Positions 27,174-32,081 of a stretch of DNA of 64,000 nt are shown here, in pieces. Position 1 is the first letter of the stretch, and each line of letters begins with the position of its first letter. The DNA is from Procambarus clarkii (lineage: Eukaryota; Arthropoda; Malacostraca; Decapoda; Cambaridae), in contig NC_091209.1 in NCBI RefSeq assembly GCF_040958095.1, forward strand, positions 11,296,895 to 11,360,894. The letters run 5' to 3'. The notes below the pieces were generated by a model. That model was not told where the DNA came from. It worked only from the letters and a program-made list of their open reading frames with translations, and searched no databases. The position numbers and the translations under genes are program-made.

Positions 27174-30100
27174 GCAGTGATGTGGAGGAGGCTGACTCCA
27201 TACACAGTTTTAAATGTAGATAGCCCAGTAGGCTCAGGAAGTACAGCCCAGTAGGCTCAGGAATTTGTACACCAGTTGATTGACAGTTGAGAGGCGGGAC
27301 CAAAGAGCCAAAGCTCAACCCCCGCAAGCACAAATAGGTGAGTACACACACACACACACACATTCCTACCCCTAAGAGGAGGGCCAAAGTTAGCATAGCA
27401 CACGTCCCAAGAGTGTTTACGACAGCACTAACCTCTATGTGTTTGATTCTGTCTATAACGGAGTCCTCCTTGATCCTCTTGATGAAGGCGTAACCGGCGC
27501 CGTTGTCGGTGATGGTGAGGCCGAGCGCGTCCTCCGTCTTGGTGATCTCCACCTCCTTCGGCCGACCTGTGTACACAACCACACACGTCAAGGAAACCTG
27601 GATGTAAACAATGAACCTACTTTGACTGAACGTTACTCCCAAGTGACTACTTAATGGATAGACGCGATAAAGCGCCTAAATTATTGGGATCGTCTCAAAG
27701 TTCTCCAAATGTACTCACTAGAAAGAAGACGAGAGAGATATCAAATAATATACACGTGGAAAATACTGGAGGGCCAAGTCCCAAATCTGCACAGTAAAAT
27801 AACAACGTACTGGAGTGAACGATATGGAAGAAAATGCAGAATAGAACCAGTGAAGAGCAGAGGTGCCATAGGCACAATCAGAGAACACTGTATAAACATC
27901 ACGGTTGTTCAACACCCTCCCAGCGAGCATAAGAAATATTGCCGGAACAACCGTGGACATCTTCAAGAGGAAACTAGATTGTTTCCTCCAAGGAGTGCCG
28001 GACCAACCGGGCTGTTGTGGGTATGTGGGCCTGCAGGCCGCTCCAAGCAACAGCCTGGTGGACCAAACTCTCAAAGTCAAGCCTGGCCTCGGGCCGGGCT
28101 TGGGGAGTAGAACTACTCCCAGAACCCCATCAACCAGGTATCAATGGGCACAATATCGTGTTTGTTCGACGTCGAATCAACGTTGATGACGTCGATTCGA
28201 CTTACTCCTGGAGATTGTGGCCACTGGGTCGCCAGTGTGGCCACTGGGTCGCCAGTGTGGCCACTGGGTCGCCAGTGTGGCCACTGGGTCGTCAGTGTGG
28301 CCACTGGGTCGCCAGTGTGGCCACTGGGTCGTCAGTGTGGCCACTGGGTCGCCAGTGTGGCCACTGGGTCGTCAGTGTGGCCACTGGGTCGCCAGTGTGG
28401 CCACTGGGTCGTCAGTGTGGCCACTGGGTCGCCAGTGTGGCCACTGGGTCGCCAGTGTGGCCACTGGGTCGCCAGTGTGGCCACTGGGTCGCCAGTGTGG
28501 CCACTGGGTCGCCAGTGTGGCCACTGGGTCGCCAGTGTGGCCACTGGGTCGCCAGTGTGGCCACTGGGTCGCCAGTGTGGCCACTGGGTCGTCAGTGTAC
28601 CCACTGGGAGATATCTTTCCCCGGTAATCCTCTTACATCTTAAATGAATCATTAAAAGGATCCACTGTGTACAATTATTAATCTTCATGTTGGGCGCATT
28701 AGTAATTTGTATTAAAGCAGATTTGATGATATATATTAACACTGCTCTTGCAATTGGTTGATGGAAGAAGCATCCAGGCAATCAATTTGGTGAGAATTTT
28801 CAGACAAATGAATAAGCCGAGTAATAAGGCATATTGGCCAGGGCTGGACTTGCCAAAAGGCCTTGTAGGCCGTGGCCGGGGGGGCCCACCAGCACCAGGA
28901 AGGGCCCCACCAGCTGTCTACATGCATGTGTTTAGCCTTTGAATATCCACACTGACCACACGGTGGGACCAATTTAGCTGTTTTTTGGCCTAGAGCCCAA
29001 AAAACCAAATCTGGCCCTGATATTGGCCACTTAAATAACTCCCGTTGTCGGGGACAGGATGCCTGTACTTGAGCTTATCGAGGTGACCCATATCCAGGCC
29101 ACTTTAGGCCAACTACTGACCTTCCCCACGGTCCATCCGGGTACCTATTTACCAATAGGTTAACGGGGATATTACGTACAAAACAACGTAAACACTCCTT
29201 TACGAGGGTAGAAATAGCCTAAGCTATTCTATCCTTTTGAGATGTACTTCCTTTTCTCAATAAACTTACTTGAACACTCGTTTCTGTCCCGCCTTGGGAT
29301 TGAACCAGGGTCTCTCGGGTGTGAGCCGAGGACGAAGACACTTGCGCTACAGGACCCCATTTAGCAAGTGAAGGAACGCACAACCTCTACTTAATGACTG
29401 ACGCCATCTTGTCAAGACCGGGGAAGTAAGGTGATACACATTTATAACACAAACATGAAATTAAAATGACAACGTTTAGGCCCGTCAATTTTATATGAAT
29501 GGGTTGTTGTATGTTTCAGTACTGTTATTATGTGTTATCCTCTTCATAAAATATGTGATTTTGTTATCCTTTTGTTATCCTAATATCCAGGCATATAGCC
29601 TAGTCAGTTGACTTCACAAACTTTCACAGTATTGTGTGAACTTTAAAACTAATGAATGCAAATGTGATGTATTAAACTTCCTCATTTTTTTTTAGAGATA
29701 CCCAATAAAGAAGACTGTAATATAATCTTCAGTACACAGAAGCAAAGGTTATAACGTGTGTGTCACCCTGACCAAGCTGGCAAAGATCTGGCATTTATAT
29801 AGACAAATATAGGTCAAACAGCACACACATTCAATTGAAAGTATATAAATTAGAAATTAGAAGTGGGCAGTTGTCTAATGTTTACATTTGAAAGATTTCT
29901 ATATCTCGCTGATTCGGAGAATGCCGACATAACTTTAATATGTAAGTCCTCTATATGTAGAAACTTTATCATTAACACATACAAGTTTCTATGTGATGCA
30001 AGTCAAGGTGCATACGCCTTCGACTCTCTTACAATCAACATGTATTGGCAAGAATATGTTGCAGAAACAATATTTGCGTAAGTTTTATCAGATATTCATT

Positions 30101-32017
30101 GCAATTGATTTAAAGTGCTGACCAAACTACACACTAGAAAGTGAGGCGACGACGACGTTTCGGTCCGTACTGGACCATTATCAATCGACTTCAGAATGGT
30201 CCAGGACGGACCGAAACGTCGTCGTCTCTTCACTTTCTAGTGTGTGGTTTGGTCAACATTTTTCAGCCACGTGATTGTGACTCCTCATCTGCACTTTCAA
30301 GTGGTTTGGCAAGATGAAAAAATGTGATTGTATGCATGTAAATACAATATATATACACAGTGCTGGACCAAAAACATGCGTCCTATCCTCTAGCAAATAC
30401 GATATATAATAAGATCAAGGCATAATTTTTCAGGCAAGACCTGGGTAAATACGGGCTTGGAGACAGGATTGTTGATTTATGGAGCAAATTACCAGGCAGA
30501 ATAATAGACGTGGGATCGCTGAATTGTTTCAATCGTAGGTTAGACATGCATTTGAATGCGTTTGGGTAGATATAAATAGGACCTGTCACATATGGGCCAA
30601 CAGAAGTTGCCTCATAAGGACCAAGAGGCTGCCTCATAAGGACCAAGAGGCTGCCTCATAAGGACCAAGAGGCTGCCTCATATGGGTTATAAGGCTGCCT
30701 CATATGGGTTATGACGCTGCCTCATATGGGTTATGACGCTGCCTCATATGGGTTATGACGCTGCCTCATATGGGTTATGACGCTGCCTCATATGGGTTAT
30801 GACGCTGCCTCATATGGGTTATGACGCTGCCTCATATGGGTTATGACGCTGCCTCATATGGGTTATGACGCTGCCTCATATGGGTTATGACGCTGCCTCA
30901 TATGGGTTATGACGCTGCCTCATATGGGTTATGACGCTGCCTCATATGGGTTATGACGCTGCCTCATATGGGTTATGACGCTGCCTCATATGGGTTATGA
31001 CGCTGCCTCATATGGGTTATGACGCTGCCTCATATGGGTTATGACGCTGCCTCATATGGGTTATGACGCTGCCTCATATGGGTTATGACGCTGCCTCATA
31101 TGGGTTATGACGCTGCCTCATATGGGTTATGACGCTGCCTCATATGGGTTATGACGCTGCCTCATATGGGTTATGACGCTGCCTCATATGGGTTATGACG
31201 CTGCCTCATATGGGTTATGACGCTGCCTCATATGGGTTATGACGCTGCCTCATATGGGTTATGACGCTGCCTCATATGGGTTATGACGCTGCCTCATATG
31301 GGTTATGGCGCTGCCTCATATGGGTTATGACGCTGCCTCATATGGGTTATGGCGCTGCCTCATATAGGTTATGGCGCTGCCTCATATGGGTTATGACGCT
31401 GCCTCATATGGGTTATGACGCTGCCTCATATGGGTTATGGCGCTGCCTCATATGGGTTATGACGCTGCCTCATATGGGTTATGACGCTGCCTCATATGGG
31501 TTATGACGCTGCCTCATATGGGTTATGACGCTGCCTCATATGGGTTATGACGCTGCCTCATATGGGTTATGACGCTGCCTCATATGGGTTATGACGCTGC
31601 CTCATATGGGCTATGAGGCTGCCTCATATGGGTTATGACGCTGCCTCATATGGGTTAATAGGCCTCCTGCAGTTTCCATTAAAGATCCAACACATCATTC
31701 CCTCTAGCACATACGGATCTTAAGCCTGTATACCAACATTGTTCTCATGTATGATGACTCGCTAACATATAAGAACACACACACCAGACACACGTTTGTT
31801 CACCAGACACACGCTTGTTCACCAGACACACGTTTGTTCACCAGACACACGCTTGTTCACCAGACACACTCTTGTTCACCAGACATTAGAACAAACAGCA
31901 TCAAGGTCACATTGATTTACCTTTCCGGTGTGCAAATATGAAGTCGTCTAGGCCGATTTGTCCCCCTAAGAGTTTGGTCATGTCGACCTTGTGTGTGTTG
32001 AGCGTGCAGAACAGGAT
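3288..32017 (-). CDS. GIPC: GIPC-family PDZ adaptor protein, six 3' coding exons (5' exon(s) missing)
   Basis: Joining 32017-31921, 27566-27433, 10676-10538, 7559-7450, 7324-7243 and 3448-3288 gives one uninterrupted 240-codon frame ending in TAG. From family knowledge, GIPC proteins are cytosolic adaptors whose PDZ domain binds C-terminal tails of receptors and whose C-terminal GH2 domain recruits myosin VI for endocytic traffic. In the visible numbering, residues 1-32 are the end of GH1 ([26 protein letters not shown]), about 37-119 are the PDZ domain with carboxylate loop ALGL at 46-49 and [17 protein letters not shown], 120-160 are a Ser/Gly/Lys-rich linker, and 161-240 are GH2 ([19 protein letters not shown]). 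Introns are about 4.4 kb, 16.8 kb, 3.0 kb, 125 bp and 3.8 kb, with phases 1, 0, 1, 0, 1. Vertebrate GIPC1 is about 333 residues, so roughly 80-100 N-terminal residues are missing. No frameshift or missing key residue was seen. Identity is secure; the exact paralogue name is not. Confidence 0.96.
3641..4830 (+). pseudogene. Decayed LINE reverse transcriptase (CR1/Jockey-like) in GIPC intron
   Basis: In order: [15 protein letters not shown] (RT entry motif), [17 protein letters not shown] (catalytic block with the first Asp), [17 protein letters not shown] (QGS..GP block), LFADNTT (FADD block with the second Asp changed to Asn), [13 protein letters not shown], then [21 protein letters not shown] and the C-terminal part to about 4740. 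The frame shifts near 3910-3935 and there are stops later, so it is dead. A poly-C run (3726-3738) interrupts the early part. The C-terminal half is related to the copy at 39600-40545. Opposite in orientation to GIPC, in the intron between the last two coding exons. Confidence 0.85.
4909..4964. repeat. (AAT)n microsatellite
   Basis: About 18 trinucleotide units, just past the LINE fragment; could be the LINE's tail repeat. Shorter TAA runs lie at 5085-5100. Confidence 0.9.
4970..5080. repeat. tRNA-like repeat fragment
   Basis: 'aatcacactaacgggatg' plus a minus-strand B-box-like GAGGATTCGATCC recall the inverted tRNA-like elements at 50457 and 59226. Incomplete. Confidence 0.4.
5419..6281 (+). 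mobile_element. Internally deleted Tigger/pogo-like DNA transposon
   Basis: The ends read CAGTGGAACCTCAGTTGACG and, on the opposite strand, CAGTGGTACTTCCGTT, flanked by TA on both sides (5417-5418 and 6282-6283), the target duplication of Tc1/mariner-superfamily elements. A 5' coding remnant starts [19 protein letters not shown] (5709 on), as in Tigger-type transposases. A 3' remnant reads [13 protein letters not shown], matching the Pro/Ser-rich transposase C-terminus. The central catalytic DDE region is absent, so it is non-autonomous. Confidence 0.85.
6330..6600 (+). pseudogene. LINE-H 3' fragment
   Basis: The words 'caagctcaacaagccaca', 'accatggcactgcctacc', 'gctgtaaatgccaag' and 'ccactagag' recur in the same order at 41345-41605, and the first part also at 35845-36066. 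Conceptually this is a LINE C-terminus ([11 protein letters not shown]). Confidence 0.65.
6601..7242. other. Intron DNA without recognised feature
   Basis: AT-rich; no array or element recognised. Confidence 0.4.
7243..7324 (-). CDS. GIPC: GIPC exon: start of GH2 domain (82 nt)
   Basis: Acceptor ATTTTTGCAG (7327-7325) and donor CTAG/gtatgt (7242). It encodes [19 protein letters not shown] and MGINDNDL, matching the helical start of GH2 (LLESYMGIRDTEL in vertebrates). It is separated from the linker exon by an intron of only 125 bp (7325-7449), the one short intron in the visible gene. Confidence 0.94.
7450..7559 (-). CDS. GIPC: GIPC exon: interdomain linker (110 nt)
   Basis: Acceptor TGCACATAG (7562-7560) and donor GCG/gtaagc (7449). 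It encodes (A)[17 protein letters not shown] then [19 protein letters not shown]. The Ser/Lys/Gly-rich stretch followed by TLRFK corresponds to the linker between PDZ and GH2 in GIPC1 (GTLRLRSRG in the vertebrate protein). Ends in phase 0. Confidence 0.94.
7563..9584. other. Intron DNA, mostly unique; one small hairpin at 8094-8121
   Basis: No protein similarity was recognised in the overlapping open frames at 8400-8900. The only structure noted is the inverted pair GCATGGCAAG/CTTGCCATGC around 8 bases. Confidence 0.4.
9585..9830 (+). repeat. tRNA-headed SINE
   Basis: A tRNA-like head (9590-9655) has B box GGGTCTGAATCCC. The body has 'gtacccaggagttagtcagc' and 'ttgtggggttgcatcct', and the tail 'aagcctaacgtgtatgaa...ctgtcccc'. 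The same tail words occur at 4765-4820. Confidence 0.7.
10260..10372 (+). repeat. LINE 3' terminus (same type as 40410-40545)
   Basis: 'attaaggacttgcccgaaac', 'gctacgcgtactagtggct' and 'tacaagaatgtaac' match 40417-40470 almost word for word. A short A-run follows. Confidence 0.75.
10538..10676 (-). CDS. GIPC: GIPC exon: second half of PDZ domain (139 nt)
   Basis: Acceptor TCTCCACAG (10679-10677) and donor TTTG/gtaaga (10537). It encodes [28 protein letters not shown] and [13 protein letters not shown], the last helix and strand of the PDZ fold, then the start of the linker. The junction HIE-IGDHIE agrees with the insect and vertebrate order. Leaves one G for a split Ala codon. Confidence 0.96.
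10680..11114. other. Intron DNA without recognised feature
   Basis: Nothing beyond unconserved short open frames. Confidence 0.35.
11115..11397 (-). repeat. SINE-A2: tRNA-headed SINE with LINE-D type tail
   Basis: Read on the minus strand: a tRNA-like head with B box GGGTTCGATTCCC (about 11325-11340); a shared SINE body (GTTACCTAGTAGTAAATAGG, CAGCTGTTATAGGCTGC); then a tail of AAGAGCAGAGCTCAA..CCCCGCAAGCACAACTAGGTG. The tail is that of LINE-D (27263-27345) and not that of SINE-A1. Confidence 0.8.
11838..11940 (+). repeat. Interspersed repeat, second copy of the 1112-1202 type
   Basis: Same ordered words as 1112-1202, with an added partial duplication (two GCATCC/TGCATAATAAA ends). Directly abuts the 35-bp satellite. 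Confidence 0.65.
11941..12586. repeat. 35-bp minisatellite, 18 copies plus a partial
   Basis: The period is exactly 35 bp with very few changes (CATCAA/CGTCAA, ACGCAGG/ACACAGG). Each unit contains the inverted pair GAGCGT-gagtg-ACGCTC. Low divergence suggests recent expansion. Intronic to GIPC. Confidence 0.97.
12610..12859 (-). repeat. SINE-A1 (tRNA head, LINE-A type tail)
   Basis: Minus-strand order: GGGAGCCGGTCGGCCGAGCG (tRNA-like start), B box GGGTTCGATCCC, body CAGTAAAATAGGTACCTGGG and GTCAGCTGTCACGGGCTGC, tail CCGGGCCGCAGGGACACTAA then AACCTCAAGATAAC. Nearly full length. Confidence 0.9.
12860..14176. other. GC-richer intron DNA; purine-rich block 12905-12965
   Basis: G-rich runs at 12907-12960. 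The open frame 13563-13997 (144 codons) has no recognisable domain and is judged chance. Confidence 0.4.
14177..14234. repeat. (CAG)n microsatellite, about 19 units
   Basis: Uninterrupted CAG run. It produces Ser, Ala or Gln runs in overlapping open frames, none with other coding evidence. Confidence 0.95.
14600..14720 (-). repeat. LINE-B-like 3' scrap
   Basis: 'aagcctggctccaagccagg' followed by 'cttggggactagaa' resembles the LINE-B 3' end words (AAGCCTGG..CGGGCTTGGGGAGTAGAA). Diverged. Confidence 0.4.
15030..15400 (+). pseudogene. LINE reverse transcriptase scraps
   Basis: The plus strand reads [16 protein letters not shown], the familiar RT entry motif (W..A.V.PI.KKG), broken by a poly-G run. 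Then come [11 protein letters not shown] and a C-terminal-like ENGTNYLIK...LNQFKLSS. Central catalytic blocks are absent: a collapsed, internally deleted copy. Confidence 0.65.
15596..15693. repeat. 17-bp minisatellite, ~6 copies
   Basis: Unit based on CCCACCTCGACCCCCAG, C-rich on the plus strand. Confidence 0.9.
15826..15970. repeat. 21-bp minisatellite, ~7 copies
   Basis: Unit CCTCACAAACCACAGCTAAG plus one base; almost no variation apart from the first unit. Confidence 0.93.
16108..16198. repeat. 16-bp minisatellite, ~6 copies
   Basis: Unit based on GTGTGGGTGACAGGAG with ACAGG/ACGGG variants. A (GA)n run follows at 16276-16300. Confidence 0.88.
16800..16942. repeat. 23-bp minisatellite, ~6 copies
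   Basis: Unit contains the palindrome CTGCCGGCAG followed by GTGTGGGCCA. One unit has CTGACGGCAG. Confidence 0.92.
17064..17372. repeat. 29-bp minisatellite, ~10 copies
   Basis: Unit built from GTTACTGCCGTTACTGCTCG and TCCTGTTAT; internal sub-repeat GTTACTG. Shorter variants at 17140-17160. Long open frames here simply reflect the lack of stops. Confidence 0.92.
17690..18012 (-). pseudogene. LINE ORF2 C-terminus with cysteine motif
   Basis: The minus strand encodes [16 protein letters not shown], then [20 protein letters not shown] and [13 protein letters not shown]-x2-C...H-x4-5-C spacing is the zinc-knuckle-like C-terminus seen after the RNase H domain in several LINEs. Related to 56390-56945 (KCKFCQQNYSHTLRHYIMEC). 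Confidence 0.75.
18025..18190 (+). repeat. LINE-C 3' end with its GCCTCGTATAGGCCAATAGG tail
   Basis: Plus-strand words [16 protein letters not shown] and a degenerate end, then 'gatataaataggtgccgcctc' and 'gtataggccaataggccttc'. Homologous to 30400-30605. It preserves an unexpanded copy of the tail that forms the arrays at 30606 and 32082. Confidence 0.75.
18181..18380 (-). repeat. tRNA-headed SINE-like fragment
   Basis: Minus-strand B-box-like TGGGTTCGATCC near 18370, and body words 'tgcgtactcatttactact' and 'acagaggcatcaggtgaaa' that parallel other SINE bodies here. Confidence 0.5.
18560..18785 (+). repeat. LINE-G 3' end
   Basis: 'tttggtaatatgtact', 'agggtagaaatagcctaaac' and the terminal 'ctcaataaacttatttgaac' followed by a TTGAA end match 35181-35345 and 29205-29275. 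Confidence 0.7.
18815..19112 (+). repeat. LINE-D 3' end interrupted by a small fold-back-family insertion
   Basis: The end of ORF2 reads [21 protein letters not shown], stop; then the tail with 'cagttgattgacggttgag' and 'cccagcaagcacaaacagg'. Within it, 18918-19023 is a copy of the 'gacgtttcggtccgtcc' element. The word 'acaccagttg' occurs on both sides of the insertion, suggesting a ~10-bp target duplication. Confidence 0.8.
18918..19023 (+). repeat. 'GACGTTTCGGTCCGTCC' short repeat
   Basis: Starts near 'aggcgatgagtcacaataac' and ends 'ggaccattctcaagtc'. Other copies: 30112, 34815, 49441 (reverse), 53222 (mixed) and 60000. Confidence 0.85.
19113..19589. other. No confident feature; possible LINE-F 3' end words at 19200-19460
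   Basis: 'ggaggacagaggaacac', 'ggctggttag' and 'tggccacgtctg' recall the 3' end at 63170-63250, but too diverged to delimit. Confidence 0.3.
19590..19725 (+). repeat. Fragments of the 52-bp family and of SINE-F side by side
   Basis: 'cgggctcaccatagcccgtg' and 'ttccgagtacctgaatct' equal the arms of the 58600-58735 element. 'actcatgcccgtgccacc' with 'gagtggcttaatctta' is the SINE-F tail. Confidence 0.65.
20200..20945. repeat. 52-bp satellite, 14 copies, each with a hairpin and a CAGGTAAGT word
   Basis: The unit holds ACGGGCT-caccat-AGCCCGT (7-bp stem), GTGCTACTTG, CCCCGCTCCTGTGC and CAGGTAAGT. Two early units are ~4 bp longer (GTCCACT). Dimer or monomer relatives: 58600-58735, 37262-37345, 38460-38525, 39515-39590. 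The splice-donor-like word is on the plus strand, antisense to GIPC. Confidence 0.95.
21050..21240 (+). repeat. SINE-E (tRNA-headed), full copy
   Basis: The head 'gggctggacggtagagcgac' is A-box-like and 'ggtgttcaatccccgacc' B-box-like. The body has 'cttatcctgaccccttcc', 'aagtgctatatagt' and 'aatggcttggcgctttccc'. Copies: 43402-43580 (+), 49935-50065 (-), partial 36725-36800. Confidence 0.85.
21322..21675. repeat. 20/18-bp minisatellite, ~18 copies
   Basis: Unit GTGCCACTAGAGCGAGAGAG, with a common 2-bp-shorter form lacking one GA. Confidence 0.95.
21733..22190. repeat. 28-bp minisatellite, ~16 copies
   Basis: Unit made of GAACCGGTCACCCTCAATGT and ACCGGGAC. Variants have CCACAA, GGCCACC or lack 3 bp. 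GAACCGGTC is near-palindromic. Because all units lack stops, all three plus frames stay open; no gene is implied. Confidence 0.95.
22395..22700. mobile_element. MITE-1, copy 1 (terminal inverted repeats, duplicated left end)
   Basis: Left GGCCAGATTCACGAAGCAG and right TTTCGTGAATCTGGCT are inverted, with further pairing inside (GTACATCTTT / AAGATGTACAG). CCTGG lies immediately outside both ends. The first ~40 bp are present twice (22402 and 22443). Related copies at 25270 and 54552. Confidence 0.88.
22803..22892. repeat. 27-bp minisatellite, 3 copies
   Basis: Units with GCACAGGCAGTGTGCCTG; the inner CAGGCAGTGTGCCTG is partly self-complementary. Confidence 0.85.
23030..23185. repeat. G-rich degenerate minisatellite
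   Basis: Repeats of GGTTGTGGGAGG with GGGGAGA insertions. Purine-rich on the plus strand. Confidence 0.8.
23186..25269. other. Intron DNA; tRNA-like fragment at 23500-23595, otherwise unassigned
   Basis: At 23500-23595 the minus strand has a B-box-like GGGTTCGAATCC and a tRNA-like A-box region. The remainder has no recognised coding or repeat content. Confidence 0.4.
25270..25532. mobile_element. MITE-1, copy 2
   Basis: CTAGATTCACGAAGCAGTTA at the left, AACTGCTTCGTGAATCTGGC at the right, inverted. CAGG-like words flank both sides. The centre is in the opposite orientation to copy 1 but the sequence is otherwise similar. Confidence 0.88.
25555..26230. mobile_element. Broken copy of the large fold-back element, with an inner insertion
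   Basis: The outer arm words 'aaattcccgttttgaatgaa' (25608) and the inverted 'ttcattcaaaacgggaattt' (26148), and 'gaccgctggatg' with 'ccagcggtcgacc', match 45095-45885. Between them, 25995-26125 ('atatcacgaaaataaacacg', 'gacagtgtcagaccacgg') looks like a separate insertion. Confidence 0.7.
26245..26470 (-). repeat. LINE-A 3' end
   Basis: On the minus strand it ends GACCGGGCCGCGGGGACGC, TAAGCCCCGGAAGCACC and TCAAGGTAACCTCAAGGTA, identical in order to 60246-60440. Coding words [24 protein letters not shown] precede it. Confidence 0.85.
26540..26875 (+). mobile_element. Single arm of the large fold-back element
   Basis: 'cataggttaggtgtttaggt', 'gaagcacttgttccggaagt', 'gtgttcggacgtc' and 'gcatggaatggactttgggt' match the left arm at 45240-45475 in order. 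The second arm is missing. Confidence 0.8.
27094..27170. repeat. (CA)n microsatellite
   Basis: About 38 dinucleotides, 260 bp from the GIPC PDZ exon. Confidence 0.97.
27173..27348 (+). repeat. LINE-D 3' end
   Basis: 'gcagtgatgtggaggaggct' with the end of ORF2, a short 21-bp duplication (agcccagtaggctcaggaa), then 'cagttgattgacagttgaga', 'ggcgggaccaaagagcc' and 'cccccgcaagcacaaatagg'. This is the best match to the tail of SINE-A2. Confidence 0.85.
27433..27566 (-). CDS. GIPC: GIPC exon: first half of PDZ domain (134 nt)
   Basis: Acceptor GTGTACACAG (27569-27567) and donor GAG/gttagt (27432). It encodes [16 protein letters not shown], then [16 protein letters not shown] and [16 protein letters not shown] is the carboxylate-binding loop and [11 protein letters not shown] is a signature of GIPC PDZ domains. 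A 201-codon open frame at 27037-27642 overlaps the exon, but only this part is coding; the rest is intron, including translated (CA)n. Ends in phase 0. Confidence 0.96.
27650..28140 (+). pseudogene. LINE-B ORF2 C-terminus and 3' end
   Basis: The frame reads [40 protein letters not shown], then after a small frameshift [19 protein letters not shown] and [16 protein letters not shown], ending in ACTCCCAGAACCCCATCAAC. Other copies: 35450-35790, 40775-41330, 49070-49440, 60130-60245. About 70 bp upstream of the GIPC PDZ exon's acceptor side. Confidence 0.88.
28221..28600. repeat. 20-bp minisatellite, 19 copies
   Basis: Unit CCACTGGGTCGCCAGTGTGG, nearly palindromic (CCACTGG / CCAGTG.GG), with GTCAGT variants. 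All frames are open because the unit lacks stops. Confidence 0.97.
28601..29039. other. Intron DNA without recognised feature
   Basis: 'gggccccaccagctg' and similar words only; no element delimited. Confidence 0.35.
29040..29365 (-). repeat. tRNA-headed SINE split by a LINE-G 3' end
   Basis: On the minus strand a tRNA-like head (B-box-like TGGTTCAATCCC near 29300) and a body with 'taaataggtacccg' are separated by about 29205-29275, which carries 'agggtagaaatagcctaagc' and 'ctcaataaacttacttgaac'. The word AACACTC flanks both sides. Confidence 0.65.
29366..30111. other. AT-rich intron DNA without recognised feature
   Basis: The open frame 29863-30081 has no recognised domain. Confidence 0.35.
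30112..30278. repeat. Complete fold-back of the 'GACGTTTCGGTCCG' family
   Basis: 'acactagaaagtgaggcgac' through 'gtccgtactggaccatt' is followed after a short centre (about 30188) by its reverse complement to 'ctttctagtgtgtggtttgg'. Arms of about 70 bp. Confidence 0.88.
30400..30605 (+). repeat. LINE-C ORF2 C-terminus and 3' UTR start
   Basis: Reads [39 protein letters not shown] at 30567-30569, then 'atataaataggacctgtcac'. It leads straight into the 22-bp array. Confidence 0.8.
30606..31661. repeat. 22-bp satellite, 48 copies
   Basis: The length of 1056 bp equals 48 x 22. Unit GCTGCCTCATATGGGTTATG plus AC; the first three units read CATAAGGACCAAGAG instead. The last unit runs into AATAGGCCTCCTGCAG, the terminal words of LINE-C, so the array lies inside that 3' UTR. 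Very homogeneous. Confidence 0.97.
31787..31888. repeat. 19-bp minisatellite, ~5 copies
   Basis: Unit CACCAGACACACGCTTGTT with C/T changes. Ends just below the GIPC exon's donor site. Confidence 0.92.
31921..32017 (-). CDS. GIPC: GIPC exon: end of GH1 domain (97 nt)
   Basis: Minus-strand acceptor CCTTTTCAG (cag at 32020-32018) is followed by codons for [21 protein letters not shown] and DDFIFAHRK. The donor is AAAG/gtaaat at 31920. The exon enters in phase 0 and leaves one G that completes a Gly codon in the next exon. The segment matches the stretch just before the PDZ domain in animal GIPC proteins. Tandem arrays lie close on both sides: a 19-bp unit array ends 33 bp below it, and a 32-bp unit array starts 65 bp above it. 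Confidence 0.95.
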
Positions 32018-32081
32018 CTGAAAAGGCAAAAGAACAATATGTATTGTCTCTGGAAAAGAACACAAGAACAAACGCAGCTGT

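Noticed and set aside
27037..27642. 201-codon minus-strand frame as a complete small gene
   Set aside because: Only 27433-27566 is coding (GIPC PDZ exon with AG/GT borders); the rest is intron including (CA)n.
28017..28647. 208- and 167-codon frames (WPLGRQCGH repeats)
   Set aside because: By-product of the 20-bp minisatellite.
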